Assembly: GCF_000203915.1 (NCBI RefSeq)
Contig: NC_008390.1
Location: forward strand, 2,170,001 to 2,234,000
Direction: 5' to 3'
From: Burkholderia ambifaria AMMD
GTDB taxonomy: Bacteria > Pseudomonadota > Gammaproteobacteria > Burkholderiales > Burkholderiaceae
DNA: 64,000 bases
A program made the translations under genes and the position numbers. Positions 51,494 through 61,466 of this stretch are shown piece after piece (position 1 is the first letter of the stretch; each line of letters starts with the position of its first letter). Below the pieces are notes generated by a model. It made no database searches, was not told the origin of the DNA, and saw only the letters and a program-made list of their open reading frames with translations.

Positions 51494-52714
51494 ATGGATT
51501 CGCTGATCACGGCCGCGGCACGCGCGCTCGCGGCGGGCGACCCGCTCGGCGCGCTGAACCGCGTCGCGCTGCGCGACGACGCGCCGGCGCTCGCGTTGCG
51601 CGGCATCGCGATGGCGCAACTCGGCGACTTCGAGCGTGCGCGGGCGCTCGTGCGCGGCGCGGCCCGCGCATTCGGCGCGAAAGAGGCCGTCGCGCGGGCG
51701 CGCTGCGTCGTCGCGGAAGCCGAGATCGCGCTGGCGTCGCGGGATCTCGGCTGGCCGTCGCGGTCGCTCGACGCTGCCTGCGCGACGCTCGACGCGCACG
51801 GCGACCACGCGAACGCCGCGCATGCGCGCTATCTCGTCGTGCGCCGGCTGCTGCTGATCGGGCACGTCGACGACGCCGAACGCCGGCTCGCGAGCCTCGA
51901 TCCCGCACCGCTGCCGGCCGCCTCACGCGCGGCGCACGAACTGATCGCGGCCGGCATCGCGATGCGCCGCATCCGCCCGCACGCGGCGCGCCTGGCCCTC
52001 GCCCGTGCGCGCGCGGCCGCACGGGACGCCGGCATCGCCGCGCTGACCGCCGAAGTCGACACGGCCGCGCGCGTGCTCGATACACCGGCCGCGCGGCTCA
52101 TCGTGCGCGGTGCGTCGCGGCTCGTGCTGCTCGACGAGGTCGAGGCGCTGCTGGAATCGAACACACTCGTCGTCGATGCATGTCGCCACGCGGTACGCGA
52201 CGCGCGCACGACCGTGTCGCTCGCGCGCCGCCCGGTGCTGTTCGTGCTCGCCCGCCTGCTCGGCGAGGCATGGCCCGGCGACGTGTCGAGAAACGCACTC
52301 GTCGCCGCGGCGTTTCGCGCGAAACACGCGGACGAATCGCATCGTGTCCGCCTGCGCGTCGAGATCGGCCGCCTGCGCGCAATGCTGCGGCCGCTCGCGA
52401 ACGTCACCGCGACGCCGCACGGCTTCGCGCTCGAACCGCTCGGCCGGCGCGAGACCGTCGTGCTCGCGCGCCCCGTCGAAGACCGCCACGCGGCCGTGCT
52501 CGCGCTGCTCGCGGACGGCGAGGCGTGGTCGAGTTCCGCCCTGGCCCTCGCGCTCGGTGCGAGCCAGCGCACCGTCCAGCGTGCGCTCGACGCGCTCGCC
52601 GAAGCGGACAAGGTGCAGGCGCTCGGCCGCGGTCGCGCGCGTCGCTGGATGACGCCGCCGCTGCCCGGATTCGCGACGACCTTGTTACTCCCCGCACCGC
52701 TGCCGGGCGACTAG
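51494..52714 (+). CDS. Winged-helix/TPR-like transcriptional regulator
   Basis: A 406-residue Ala/Arg-rich protein. The first 200 residues are helical with TPR-like repeats (LRGIAMAQLGDFERARALVRGAARA). The middle has a response-regulator-like winged-helix pattern (RPVLFVLARLLGEAWPGDVSRNALVAAAF ... RVRLRVEIGRLRAMLRPLANVTATPHGFAL), and the end an HTH (SSSALALALGASQRTVQRALDALAEADKVQALG). It is probably the regulator of the divergent DUF899-DUF2182 genes or of the propeller gene downstream. Confidence 0.75.
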   Translation: MDSLITAAARALAAGDPLGALNRVALRDDAPALALRGIAMAQLGDFERARALVRGAARAFGAKEAVARARCVVAEAEIALASRDLGWPSRSLDAACATLDAHGDHANAAHARYLVVRRLLLIGHVDDAERRLASLDPAPLPAASRAAHELIAAGIAMRRIRPHAARLALARARAAARDAGIAALTAEVDTAARVLDTPAARLIVRGASRLVLLDEVEALLESNTLVVDACRHAVRDARTTVSLARRPVLFVLARLLGEAWPGDVSRNALVAAAFRAKHADESHRVRLRVEIGRLRAMLRPLANVTATPHGFALEPLGRRETVVLARPVEDRHAAVLALLADGEAWSSSALALALGASQRTVQRALDALAEADKVQALGRGRARRWMTPPLPGFATTLLLPAPLPGD

Positions 52715-52744
52715 GATGGGTACACCAACGACGAGGCGACAGAC

Positions 52745-53428
52745 ATGAAACGCTCCACCGCAAACATCCTCCGCGAATACGGCCCGTTTCCGGGCGGCGA
52801 CGGCGTGCACGGCGTCACGTTCGATGGGCAGCACGTGTGGTTCGCATCCGGCGACAAGCTGAACGCGCTCGACCCGGAACGCGGCACGACCGTGCGCACA
52901 CTCGACGTCGCCGCGCACGCGGGCACCGCGTTCGACGGGCGCCATCTGTTCCAGATCGTCGAGGACCGCATCGAGAAGATCGATCCCGATTCGGGCCGCG
53001 TGCTCGCGACGATACCCGCGCCCGGCGGCGGTGCCGATTCCGGGCTCGCGTGGGCCGAAGGCACGCTGTGGGTCGGCCAATACCGCGAGCGAAAGATTCA
53101 TCAGGTGGATCCGCAATCGGGCGCCGTGCTGCGCACGATCGAATCGAACCGCTTCGTCACCGGCGTGACGTGGGTCGACGGCGAGCTGTGGCACGGCACC
53201 TGGGAGGCGGACGAGAGCGAGCTGCGGCGGATCGACCCGCGCACCGGGCAGGTGCTCGAGCAGGTCGACATGCCGCCTGGCGTCGGCGTGTCGGGGCTGG
53301 AGTCCGACGGTCGCGACACGTTCTACTGCGGCGGCGGCAACAGCGGCAAGCTGCGCGCCGTACGCCGCCCCGCGCGGTCATCCGCGGCGGGCGACAGTGC
53401 GGCGGCGGCCGAACCGGCCGAGGGCTGA
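52745..53428 (+). CDS. Beta-propeller (glutamine-cyclotransferase/Vgb-like) protein
   Basis: A 227-residue repeat protein of strand-rich units such as GVTFDGQHVWFASGDKLNALDPERG, LAWAEGTLWVGQYRERKIHQVDPQSG and VTWVDGELWHGTWEADESELRRIDPRTG. No signal peptide. It resembles the virginiamycin-lyase/SMP-30-like propellers, but no catalytic residues can be assigned. It follows the regulator by 30 bp on the same strand. Confidence 0.75.
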   Translation: MKRSTANILREYGPFPGGDGVHGVTFDGQHVWFASGDKLNALDPERGTTVRTLDVAAHAGTAFDGRHLFQIVEDRIEKIDPDSGRVLATIPAPGGGADSGLAWAEGTLWVGQYRERKIHQVDPQSGAVLRTIESNRFVTGVTWVDGELWHGTWEADESELRRIDPRTGQVLEQVDMPPGVGVSGLESDGRDTFYCGGGNSGKLRAVRRPARSSAAGDSAAAAEPAEG

Positions 53429-53603
53429 TCCGCCGGTCGTCGCAGGGCGTGCCTACGCGCCGCGATCCGCGATCCGCGACAAAGAGGACCGGATCGCGGC
53501 CGATCCCGAACCTCACCCGCTTCCGAGTGCAGGAATGAACAAGACGCGCTCGCGTCGCCATCGCTAAGATGCGCGCTCGTCAGTCTTTCGTTCGGAGCAG
53601 TCG

Positions 53604-54575
53604 ATGCAGCGCGGTGTGGTGTATGGCGTCCTGGCAGGCGCGTTGTGGGGCATGGTGTTTCTCGTGCCGCGGCTGATGACCGACTTCTCGCCGCTGCTGC
53701 TGAGCGCGGGCCGCTATGCGATGTACGGCCTCGTGTCGCTGGCGGCGGCGTTGCCGGCCGCCCGCTCGCTGCTCGCGCGGCTGACCCGCGAGGATCTCGT
53801 CGCGCTCGTGAAGCTCGCGCTCGTCGGCAACGTCGCGTACTACATGCTGCTGTCCGGCGCGGTGCACCTGATCGGCATCGCGCCCAGCTCGCTGATCGTC
53901 GGCGTGCTGCCCGTGACCGTCACGCTCGCGGGCCTCGGCGACCATGGCGCGGTGCCGCTGCGGCGGCTCGCCGCGCCGCTCGCGCTGGTGATCGCCGGCA
54001 TCGTCTGCATCAACGTCGACCTCTTCACATCGGAAGCCGCGCAGGCGACGACGCTCGGCCAAAAGCTCGCCGGCATCGCGTGCGCATGCGGCGCGCTGGC
54101 AAGCTGGACCTGGTACGCGGTTGCGAACGCGCGCTACCTGCAGCGCCACCATCATTTCGGCGGCAACGAGTGGTCGGTGCTGTGGGGTGTCGTGACGGGC
54201 CTGATCGGCGGTCTCTGCTGGCTCGCGATCCTCGCGCTGCCGGCCGGCATGGCGCAGGCGGCCGTCCCGACATCGCGCTGGCAGCTGTTCTGGCTGCTGA
54301 ACCTCGCGCTGGCGATCGGCGCGTCGTGGCTCGGCAACGGACTGTGGAACGCGGCGTCAAAGCGGCTGCCGCTCACGCTGTCGGGCCAGCTGATCGTGTT
54401 CGAAACCGTGTTCGCGATGCTCTACGCGTTCGTCTACGACCACCGGATGCCGCGCACGCTCGAGATCGCGGCGCTCGCGCTGCTGCTGGCGGGCGTCTAT
54501 GCGTCGGTGCGCCGGCACGGCGACACGCACGCGGGAGGCGATACGGCCGGCCGCGCGAACGTTGCGGCCCACTGA
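53604..54575 (+). CDS. EamA/DMT-family transporter
   Basis: A 323-residue membrane protein with ten predicted segments and two EamA repeats (YGVLAGALWGMVFLVPRLM; LGNGLWNAASKRLPLTLSGQLIVFETVFAMLYAF). The family exports amino acids or metabolites. It is monocistronic, with about 175 bp of non-coding DNA before it. Confidence 0.9.
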   Translation: MQRGVVYGVLAGALWGMVFLVPRLMTDFSPLLLSAGRYAMYGLVSLAAALPAARSLLARLTREDLVALVKLALVGNVAYYMLLSGAVHLIGIAPSSLIVGVLPVTVTLAGLGDHGAVPLRRLAAPLALVIAGIVCINVDLFTSEAAQATTLGQKLAGIACACGALASWTWYAVANARYLQRHHHFGGNEWSVLWGVVTGLIGGLCWLAILALPAGMAQAAVPTSRWQLFWLLNLALAIGASWLGNGLWNAASKRLPLTLSGQLIVFETVFAMLYAFVYDHRMPRTLEIAALALLLAGVYASVRRHGDTHAGGDTAGRANVAAH

Positions 54576-54638
54576 GCGCGGCCGCGGCTGGCCTGACGAA
54601 TCGGAACGAAAGTACGGGGGCGACGCTGCAGCAATGCG

Positions 54639-54962
54639 TCAGCGCGCGTCCTTGTGCATCCACTTGCGGCCCTCGACAGAGCCCTCACGGCGGGTCTTGT
54701 CGACGCGCCGCTGGCGCGCGAGCTTCGGATCGACGATCAACGGTCGGTAGATCTCGACGCGATCGTGGTCGGCGAGCGGCGCGTCGAGGGGCGCGAGCTT
54801 GCCGAACACGCCGGTTTTCGCGTGGGCGAGATCGATCTCCGGGTGCAGCGCGAGCACCCCGCTCGCGTCGATCGCCGCGCGCACGGTCGCGCCTTCGGGC
54901 AGCGACACCGGAATCAGCGTCTGGCGATCCGGCAGCGCATAGCAGACTTCGATCGACAGCAT
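54639..54962 (-). CDS. rnfH: RnfH-family ubiquitin-like protein
   Basis: A 107-residue beta-grasp protein (UPF0125/RnfH) with IEVCYALPDRQTLIPVSLPEGATVRAAIDASG and VFGKLAPLDAPLADHDRVEIYRPL. It is commonly located next to ratA and smpB, as here, where it starts 4 bp after the ratA stop. Its biochemical role is unclear. Confidence 0.92.
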   Translation of the reverse strand: MLSIEVCYALPDRQTLIPVSLPEGATVRAAIDASGVLALHPEIDLAHAKTGVFGKLAPLDAPLADHDRVEIYRPLIVDPKLARQRRVDKTRREGSVEGRKWMHKDAR

Positions 54963-54966
54963 TGCG

Positions 54967-55404
54967 TCACCCCTTCCCGTAGCGCTGGTCGGCGCGCTTC
55001 ACGAACGAATCGACGAACGTGTTCGCGATATGGCTGAACACCGGCCCGATGATCTTCTCGAGCAGGATGCTCGAGAACTCGTAGTGCAGCGCGAATTCGA
55101 TCTTGCACGCATCGGCGCGCAGCGGAATGAAGCGCCACGAGCCCGTGAACTTCTTGAACGGGCCGTCCGCGAACTCCATGTCGATCCGCGTCGGGCGCTG
55201 CTGCGTGTTGCGCGTCGCGAAATGCTGCTTGATACCCTTGAAGTTGATGTCGATGCGCGCTTCCATCCCGCGGTCGTCCTGACGGCGAATCTCGACGCCG
55301 CCGCACCAGGGCAGGAAATTGGGGTAATCGGCCACGTCGGTGACGAGGTCGAACATCTGTTCCGCCGAATGACGGATCAATACTGTTTTCTGGACATCTG
55401 CCAT
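54967..55404 (-). CDS. ratA: RatA/coenzyme Q-binding START-domain protein
   Basis: A 145-residue SRPBCC/polyketide-cyclase-like protein with the family start KTVLIRHSAEQMFDLVTDVADYPNFLPWCGG. E. coli RatA was described as inhibiting 70S ribosome assembly; homologues in other organisms bind ubiquinone. The pairing with smpB (divergent, 99 bp) and rnfH is conserved in proteobacteria. Confidence 0.92.
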   Translation of the reverse strand: MADVQKTVLIRHSAEQMFDLVTDVADYPNFLPWCGGVEIRRQDDRGMEARIDINFKGIKQHFATRNTQQRPTRIDMEFADGPFKKFTGSWRFIPLRADACKIEFALHYEFSSILLEKIIGPVFSHIANTFVDSFVKRADQRYGKG

Positions 55405-55503
55405 AAATCGCGCGGCATCGCTCGAAGTGAGAACGCAAGGCCGGGCGATTCTCGCCCCGCTTTGCTAAAATCGTGATTTTAAACGAGTTGGCCCAATCCT
55501 TTC

Positions 55504-55950
55504 ATGAGCATCATCGACAACAGGAAAGCGCACTTCGATTATCACATCGAGGAACGCTACGAGGCGGGGCTCGTGCTGGAGGGCTGGGAAGTCAAGGCGC
55601 TGCGCGCCGGGCGCGGCCAGATCAAGGAAGGCTACGTCGTCGTCAAGAACGCCGAGATCTTCCTGATCGGCACCCATATCAGCCCGCTGCCCGAAGCCTC
55701 GACGCACATCCACCCCGATCCGGTCCGCACGCGCAAGCTGCTGCTGCACCGCGAGGAAATCAAGAAACTGATCGGCAAGGTCGAGCAGCGCGGCTACACG
55801 CTCGTGCCGCTGAACTTCCACTACAAGGGCGGCCGCGTGAAATGCGACATCGCGCTCGCGAAGGGCAAGAAGCTGCACGACAAGCGCGAAACCGAGAAGA
55901 AGCGCCACTGGGAACGCGAAAAGGCCCGCATCATGCGCGCCGGTACCTGA
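55504..55950 (+). CDS. smpB: SsrA-binding protein SmpB
   Basis: A 148-residue protein with the SmpB core [45 protein letters not shown] and the basic C-terminal tail. It binds tmRNA and directs trans-translation on stalled ribosomes. It is divergent from ratA and followed by a strong terminator. Confidence 0.98.
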   Translation: MSIIDNRKAHFDYHIEERYEAGLVLEGWEVKALRAGRGQIKEGYVVVKNAEIFLIGTHISPLPEASTHIHPDPVRTRKLLLHREEIKKLIGKVEQRGYTLVPLNFHYKGGRVKCDIALAKGKKLHDKRETEKKRHWEREKARIMRAGT

Positions 55951-55973
55951 CCACCCGATCCGCATCGCAAACG

Positions 55974-56010
55974 ACACGGCCCGCTCGAAGCGGGCCGTGT
56001 TGCTTTGTAT
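55974..56010 (+). terminator. Terminator after smpB
   Basis: A 12-bp perfect stem ACACGGCCCGCT/AGCGGGCCGTGT (55974-55985, 55989-56000) with a three-base loop, then TGCTTTG. The further 170 bp to the stomatin-like gene end show no gene. Confidence 0.85.
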
Positions 56011-56178
56011 CGCGTGATTCGGGCGGGTGGCGATCGGGCAGTCGATCAGCGCCCCGGATGAAGCGCTGCGCCGCCCGTCGCCGTGCAAATGCGATCGTGA
56101 TCGCGATTCCACCGTGCGACGATTCGCCGCATGCGCGGCGCATGCCACGGCCGCCGGCGCCGGGAACCGCGCGTATGC

Positions 56179-57114
56179 TCAGCCCTTCCCGCCCTCGGCC
56201 GGCACGGCGTTCTTGACGATCGTCAGCGCCGACGCGATCGCGGTGCCGAGATCCGACAGGTTCGCCGGCACGATCAGCGTATTGCCCTGTTTCGCGAGGT
56301 TCGAGAACGCGCCGACATATTGTTCGGCGACCTTCAGGTTCACGGCATCCATCCCGCCCTGCGACTGGATCGCGCCCGCGATCTTCTGGATTGCCTGCGC
56401 GTTCGCCTCGGCCACCGCGAGAATCGCGGACGCCTCGCCCTGCGCCCGGTTGATCGCGGCCTGCCGCTCGCCTTCGGACTTCTGGATCGCGGCCTCGCGC
56501 GCGCCCGACGCGAGGTTGATCTGCTCCTGCTTGCGGCCTTCGGATGCGGCGATCAGCGCGCGCTTTTCCCGCTCGGCGGTGATCTGCGCCTGCATCGCGT
56601 GCAGTATCTCCTTCGGCGGCGTCAGGTCCTTGATCTCGTAGCGCAGCACTTTCACGCCCCAGTTCGCGGCGGCCTGGTCGAGCGCCGACACGATGTTGTG
56701 GTTGATGAAGTCGCGCTCCTCGAAGGTCTTGTCGAGTTCGAGCTTGCCGACCACCGAGCGCAGCGTCGTCTGCGCGAGCTGCGTGATCGCGAGCACGAAG
56801 TTGCTCGACCCGTACGAAGCCTTCATCGGATCGGTGACCTGGAAGTACAGCACACCGTCGACCTGCAGCTGCGTGTTGTCGCGCGTGATGCAGACCTGGC
56901 TCGGCACGTCGAGCGGAATTTCCTTCAGCACGTGCCGGTAGGCGATCCGATCGACGAACGGCAGCACGATGTTGAGACCGGGCGACAGCGTCGCGTGATA
57001 GCGCCCGAATCGTTCGAGCACCCACGCATGCTGCTGCGGCACGATCTTCACCGTTTTCGACACGATCACGATGGCGATGACGAGCAGGACGACCCAAATG
57101 ATCAGCGAATCCAT
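56179..57114 (-). CDS. SPFH/Band 7 (stomatin/QmcA-like) membrane protein
   Basis: A 311-residue membrane-anchored protein with one N-terminal segment (LIIWVVLLVIAIVIVSKTVKIV), the Band 7 domain (QQHAWVLERFGRYHATLSPGLNIVLPF) and a coiled-coil region rich in Ala/Gln (LASGAREAAIQKSEGERQAAINRAQGEASAILAVAEANA). It pairs with the NfeD gene just upstream, which is the standard stomatin-NfeD operon for membrane microdomain or quality-control work. Confidence 0.95.
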   Translation of the reverse strand: MDSLIIWVVLLVIAIVIVSKTVKIVPQQHAWVLERFGRYHATLSPGLNIVLPFVDRIAYRHVLKEIPLDVPSQVCITRDNTQLQVDGVLYFQVTDPMKASYGSSNFVLAITQLAQTTLRSVVGKLELDKTFEERDFINHNIVSALDQAAANWGVKVLRYEIKDLTPPKEILHAMQAQITAEREKRALIAASEGRKQEQINLASGAREAAIQKSEGERQAAINRAQGEASAILAVAEANAQAIQKIAGAIQSQGGMDAVNLKVAEQYVGAFSNLAKQGNTLIVPANLSDLGTAIASALTIVKNAVPAEGGKG

Positions 57115-57147
57115 GAAATGTTCTCTCCTTGTTTTATCCGTGGATGA

Positions 57148-57582
57148 TCAGCGCGCGGGTTTCGCGACGACGACGAGACTGTTGCCGCGCACGGCGCTCA
57201 CCTGATACTCGTGTGCATCGTCACGCTCGCCGGTCGCGAGCTCGACGTCCCAGTCGGCGCCGCGATACTGCACGCGCGCGCGGCCGTCATGCCACGCGTC
57301 GACCGTCACGGTCGAGCCAATATCGAGATTGACGTCCGGATTCGCCGACGTGTCGCGTTTCTGCTTGCGCCCGAGCCCCGAGCGACGCAGCACGATCATC
57401 GCGATGATCGCGACCGCGGCGGCCGCCGCGACCTGCACGTGCGGCGCGAAACCGGCGAGCTGCAGCAGCGCGCCCGCGAGAAAGCCGAGCGCGATCATCA
57501 GCAGATAGAACGTGCCGGTCAGCAATTCGGCGACGACCAGCACGCCGACTCCGACCCACCAGAACAGATGCCCCGACATCAT
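57148..57582 (-). CDS. NfeD-family membrane protein
   Basis: A 144-residue short NfeD protein with two or three membrane segments at the start (FWWVGVGVLVVAELLTGTFYLLMIALGFLAGALLQLAGF) and the OB-like C-terminal NfeD domain (DIGSTVTVDAWHDGRARVQYRGADWDVEL). The ATG at 57582 is preferred, with GGGGGACC upstream; an earlier start would add an unlikely charged leader. It precedes the stomatin gene by 33 bp. Confidence 0.9.
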   Translation of the reverse strand: MMSGHLFWWVGVGVLVVAELLTGTFYLLMIALGFLAGALLQLAGFAPHVQVAAAAAVAIIAMIVLRRSGLGRKQKRDTSANPDVNLDIGSTVTVDAWHDGRARVQYRGADWDVELATGERDDAHEYQVSAVRGNSLVVVAKPAR

Positions 57583-57643
57583 TGTGGTCCCCCGAAAAAC
57601 GCCCTCACGCTCGCCATGTTCGCGGTTCGGTGAGTACAAACAA

Positions 57644-57671
57644 AAACACCCCGGTGCCTACCGGGGTGTTT
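57644..57671 (-). terminator. Terminator after ppsA
   Basis: A 12-bp stem AAACACCCCGGT-GCCT-ACCGGGGTGTTT, followed on the minus strand by a T-tract (TGTTTGTA). It stands 77 bp after the ppsA stop and before the nfeD start. Confidence 0.85.
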
Positions 57672-57747
57672 ATAGCATGAACCTTGCATTCTGCCTTCAT
57701 CGAAAGAGCGGCGAGCCGCCCTTTCGTCAAGGCTGCATGACCGACCG

Positions 57748-60147
57748 TTACTTCCGGTTGGCGAGCGCCTGCCACGTATCGATGATCGTGTCCGGGTTCA
57801 GCGAGATCGACACGATGCCTTCGTCGGTCAGCCACTGCGCGAAGTCCGGGTGATCGGACGGGCCCTGGCCGCAGATGCCGACGTACTTGCCCATCCGCAG
57901 GCAGGTATCGATTGCACGCTTCAACAGGAACTTGACGGCCGGGTCGCGTTCGTCGAAGTCGACGGCCAGCAGTTCCATGCCCGAGTCGCGATCGAGGCCG
58001 AGCGTGAGCTGCGTGAGGTCGTTCGAACCGATCGAGAAACCGTCGAAGTGTTGCAGGAACTCTTCGGCAAGAATCGCGTTGGTCGGGACTTCACACATCA
58101 TCACGAGGCGCAGGCCGTTCTCGCCGCGCTTCAGGCCGAACTTCTCGAGCAGGCCGACGACGCGCTCCGCCTGCTTCACGGTACGCACGAACGGCACCAT
58201 GATCTCGACGTTGGTCAGGCCCATCTCGTCGCGCACGCGCTTCAGTGCACGGCACTCCATCTCGAACGCCTGCGCGAAGTCTTCCGCGATGTAGCGCGAC
58301 GCGCCGCGGAAACCCAGCATCGGGTTTTCCTCGTCCGGCTCGTAACGCGAACCGCCGATCAGCTTCTTGTACTCGTTCGACTTGAAGTCGGACAGACGCA
58401 CGATCACGGGCTTCGGATAGAACGCCGCGGCGATCGTCGCGACGCCTTCCGTCAGCTTGTCGACGTAGAACTGGCGCGGCGACGCGTGACCACGCGCGAC
58501 GCTCTCGACCGCCTTCTTCAGGTCCTGGTCGATGTTCGGGTACTCGAGGATCGCCTTCGGGTGCACGCCGATGTTGTTGTTGATGATGAACTCGAGACGC
58601 GCGAGGCCAACACCCGCGTTCGGCAGTTGCGAGAAGTCGAACGCGAGCTGCGGGTTGCCGACGTTCATCATGATCTTGACCGGGATTTCCGGCAGCTCGC
58701 CGCGCTGCACTTCCGTGACTTCCGTCTCGAGCAGCCCGTCGTAGATCTTGCCTTCGTCGCCTTCCGCGCACGACACGGTGACGAGCGCGCCGTCCTTCAG
58801 CACGTCGGTCGCATCGCCGCAGCCGACGACTGCCGGCACGCCGAGCTCACGCGCGATGATCGCCGCGTGGCAGGTGCGGCCGCCACGGTTCGTGACGATC
58901 GCCGCCGCACGCTTCATCACCGGCTCCCAGTTCGGGTCGGTCATGTCCGCCACCAGCACGTCGCCCGGCTGCACGCGTTCCATTTCCGACGGATCCTGGA
59001 TCACGCGCACGGGGCCCGCGCCGATCTTCTGGCCGATCGCGCGGCCCGTCGCCAGCACCTGCGACTGGCCCTTCAGCTTGAAGCGCTGCTCGGCCTTGCC
59101 GCTTGCCTGGCTCTTCACCGTTTCCGGACGTGCCTGCAGGATGAAGATCTTGCCGTCGCGGCCGTCCTTGCCCCACTCGATGTCCATCGGACGCTGGTAG
59201 TGCTTCTCGATGATGACCGCGTACTTCGCGAGCTCGATCACGTCTTCGTCGGTGATCGAGTAGCGGTTGCGCTGCTCGTGCGGCACGTCGACCGTCTTCA
59301 CGCGGCCCGGCTCGCCCGGCTGCGTGAATTCCATCTTGATCAGCTTCGAGCCGATCGAGCGGCGGATGATCGGGTACTTGTCCTGCGCGAGCGTCGTCTT
59401 GAACACGTAGAACTCGTCCGGGTTCACGGCGCCCTGCACGACGGTTTCGCCCAGGCCGTAGCTCGACGTGATGAACACGGCGTCCTTGAAGCCCGATTCG
59501 GTGTCGATCGTGAACATCACGCCGGCCGCGCCGACGTCCGAGCGGACCATGCGCTGCACGCCGGCCGACAGTGCGACCTCGGCGTGCGTGAAGCCCTTGT
59601 GCACGCGATACGAGATCGCGCGGTCGTTGTAGAGCGACGCGAACACGTGCTTCATGCGATCGAGGACGTCGTCGATGCCGACGACGTTCAGATACGACTC
59701 CTGCTGGCCGGCGAACGATGCGTCGGGCAAGTCTTCCGCGGTGGCGGACGAACGCACGGCGAACGACAGCTCGGCCGGCGAGCCGCTCTTCAGGATTTCG
59801 AACTGGGCGCGAATTTCCTCTTCGAGACGTGCCTGCATCGGCGCATCGACGATCCATTTACGGATTTCGGCACCGGCTTCGGCGAGCGCCTTCACGTCGT
59901 CGATGTCGAGCGACTCGAGACGCTTGGCGATGCGATCGGTCAGATCGTTGTGCTTGAGGAAATCACGGAAGGCGAGCGCGGTCGTGGCGAAACCGGTGGG
60001 TACGCGAACGCCTGCTTCGGAAAGCTGGCTGATCATCTCGCCGAGCGACGCATTCTTGCCGCCCACGATCTCCACATCGGTCATCCGCAACTGCTCGAAC
60101 GGGATTACATACGCCTGGTCCTTTGCGACGTTTGCTGCGTTAGTCAT
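57748..60147 (-). CDS. ppsA: Phosphoenolpyruvate synthase
   Basis: A 799-residue PEP synthase (pyruvate, water dikinase) with the N-terminal ATP-grasp part ([45 protein letters not shown]), the phospho-His swivelling domain [21 protein letters not shown] (about residue 424) and the C-terminal PEP-binding barrel ([16 protein letters not shown]). It makes PEP from pyruvate for gluconeogenesis. The start at [11 protein letters not shown] is set by AGGGGCTT upstream. The divergent neighbour is its regulator. Confidence 0.98.
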   Translation of the reverse strand: MTNAANVAKDQAYVIPFEQLRMTDVEIVGGKNASLGEMISQLSEAGVRVPTGFATTALAFRDFLKHNDLTDRIAKRLESLDIDDVKALAEAGAEIRKWIVDAPMQARLEEEIRAQFEILKSGSPAELSFAVRSSATAEDLPDASFAGQQESYLNVVGIDDVLDRMKHVFASLYNDRAISYRVHKGFTHAEVALSAGVQRMVRSDVGAAGVMFTIDTESGFKDAVFITSSYGLGETVVQGAVNPDEFYVFKTTLAQDKYPIIRRSIGSKLIKMEFTQPGEPGRVKTVDVPHEQRNRYSITDEDVIELAKYAVIIEKHYQRPMDIEWGKDGRDGKIFILQARPETVKSQASGKAEQRFKLKGQSQVLATGRAIGQKIGAGPVRVIQDPSEMERVQPGDVLVADMTDPNWEPVMKRAAAIVTNRGGRTCHAAIIARELGVPAVVGCGDATDVLKDGALVTVSCAEGDEGKIYDGLLETEVTEVQRGELPEIPVKIMMNVGNPQLAFDFSQLPNAGVGLARLEFIINNNIGVHPKAILEYPNIDQDLKKAVESVARGHASPRQFYVDKLTEGVATIAAAFYPKPVIVRLSDFKSNEYKKLIGGSRYEPDEENPMLGFRGASRYIAEDFAQAFEMECRALKRVRDEMGLTNVEIMVPFVRTVKQAERVVGLLEKFGLKRGENGLRLVMMCEVPTNAILAEEFLQHFDGFSIGSNDLTQLTLGLDRDSGMELLAVDFDERDPAVKFLLKRAIDTCLRMGKYVGICGQGPSDHPDFAQWLTDEGIVSISLNPDTIIDTWQALANRK

Positions 60148-60534
60148 ACAAGCCCCTAAGTGTGAAAAAAATGCTCGATTGCGCAAGTGGGCTCGGACGC
60201 GGGCGCCTGCAAAAAGGCGCGGCGCGTCTTGCGCAACCTGTTGGAGAAACAATCGCGTGGGCGAAAAATCAGCGAAAAATCGTCCGACCCGATTTGCAAA
60301 AATCCCGGCAGAAGGGCGATATATTCAGACGAATCGCCGAACTTGCCGGGAGTTTTCGAATCGAGCGGCCAAGCCTGGGGCGCCGTTCGTATCCTGCCCC
60401 TGCAATTGCTTATCCAACAGGTTGCCGCTATTCTACCGTGCCGGCTGCCGGATGTGGCGCGACCTTGTCTCCGCGTCTGGAGGCGAACCTCCAGCCGCCC
60501 GCGCAACCGCCCTTCACGCTCGACGCCCAGATTC
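60148..60534. promoter_or_regulatory. Divergent ppsA/ppsR promoter region
   Basis: About 390 bp between the two starts with no gene. AT-rich patches near 60165-60175 and 60260-60320 are candidate promoter zones for the two directions; no operator pattern was recognised. Confidence 0.5.
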
Positions 60535-61350
60535 ATGCTGCCTACCGTTTTCATCGTCTCCGACGGCACCGGGATCACTGCCGAAACCTTCGCGCATTCG
60601 ATCCTCTCCCAGTTCGACCAGAAATTCCGTCTCGTGCGTCTGCCGTTCGTCGACTCGCTCGAGAAGGCCTATGCGACCGTCGAGAAGATCAACGACGCCG
60701 CGGTGCACGACGGCCGCCGCGCGATCGTCTTCACGACGCTCGTCGACAGCGAGTCGAACGACATCGTCAAGCGCTCGAACGCGCTCGTGCTGGACATGTT
60801 CCAGCGCTTCGTCGAGCCGCTCGAGCAGGAACTGGAGCTGAAGTCGAGCCACGCGATGGGCCGCGGCCACCAGAACGCCGATACCGAGGAATACAAGACG
60901 CGGATCGAGGCGATCAACTTCTCGCTCGCACACGACGACGGTCAGTCGAACCGAAACCTGTCCGAAGCCGACGTGATCCTGGTCGGCGTGTCGCGCAGCG
61001 GCAAGACGCCGACGAGCCTGTATCTCGCGATGCAGTACGGCGTGAAGGCGGCCAACTATCCGCTGATTCCGGAAGACTTCGAGCGCGGCAAGCTGCCGTC
61101 GGCGCTGACACCGCATCGCGACAAGCTGTTCGGACTGTCGATCGATCCGCAGCGCCTGTCGGAGATCCGCAACGAGCGCCGCCCCGGCAGCAAGTACGCG
61201 GCGCCGGAAAACTGCCGCTACGAGATCAACGAGGCCGAGGCGATGATGCGCCGCGAAGGGATCAAGTGGCTGTCGTCGACGCACAAGTCGATCGAGGAAA
61301 TCGCGACGACGATCCTGCAGGAAATCCGTCTCGACCGGCAGTCGTACTGA
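60535..61350 (+). CDS. ppsR: PEP synthase regulatory protein (kinase/pyrophosphorylase, DUF299)
   Basis: A 271-residue bifunctional regulator that inactivates PEP synthase by ADP-dependent phosphorylation and reactivates it with phosphate. Visible are the N-terminal TVFIVSDGTGITAETFAHS and the P-loop GVSRSGKTPTSLYLA (about residue 151). Length and start (MLPTVFIV) match the family. Divergent from ppsA. Confidence 0.97.
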   Translation: MLPTVFIVSDGTGITAETFAHSILSQFDQKFRLVRLPFVDSLEKAYATVEKINDAAVHDGRRAIVFTTLVDSESNDIVKRSNALVLDMFQRFVEPLEQELELKSSHAMGRGHQNADTEEYKTRIEAINFSLAHDDGQSNRNLSEADVILVGVSRSGKTPTSLYLAMQYGVKAANYPLIPEDFERGKLPSALTPHRDKLFGLSIDPQRLSEIRNERRPGSKYAAPENCRYEINEAEAMMRREGIKWLSSTHKSIEEIATTILQEIRLDRQSY

Positions 61351-61390
61351 CGACCGGCGCGCCGGCCGCCGTCAGGCCGCCGCCAACAGC

Positions 61391-61419
61391 AAAAAAGGCC
61401 GCATACGCGGCCTTTTTTT
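61391..61419. terminator. Bidirectional terminator between ppsR and the rRNA methyltransferase gene
   Basis: AAAAAAGGCCGC-ATAC-GCGGCCTTTTTTT: the stem is flanked by A and T tracts, so it works for both convergent genes. Confidence 0.93.
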
Positions 61420-61466
61420 CGTGATGCGGGATACGCGCGGGCAACGCCGTGCGTCACGTCGTCATG

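Noticed and set aside
57850..60159. 769-residue plus-strand frame opposite ppsA
   Set aside because: Antisense shadow of PEP synthase with no recognisable domain.
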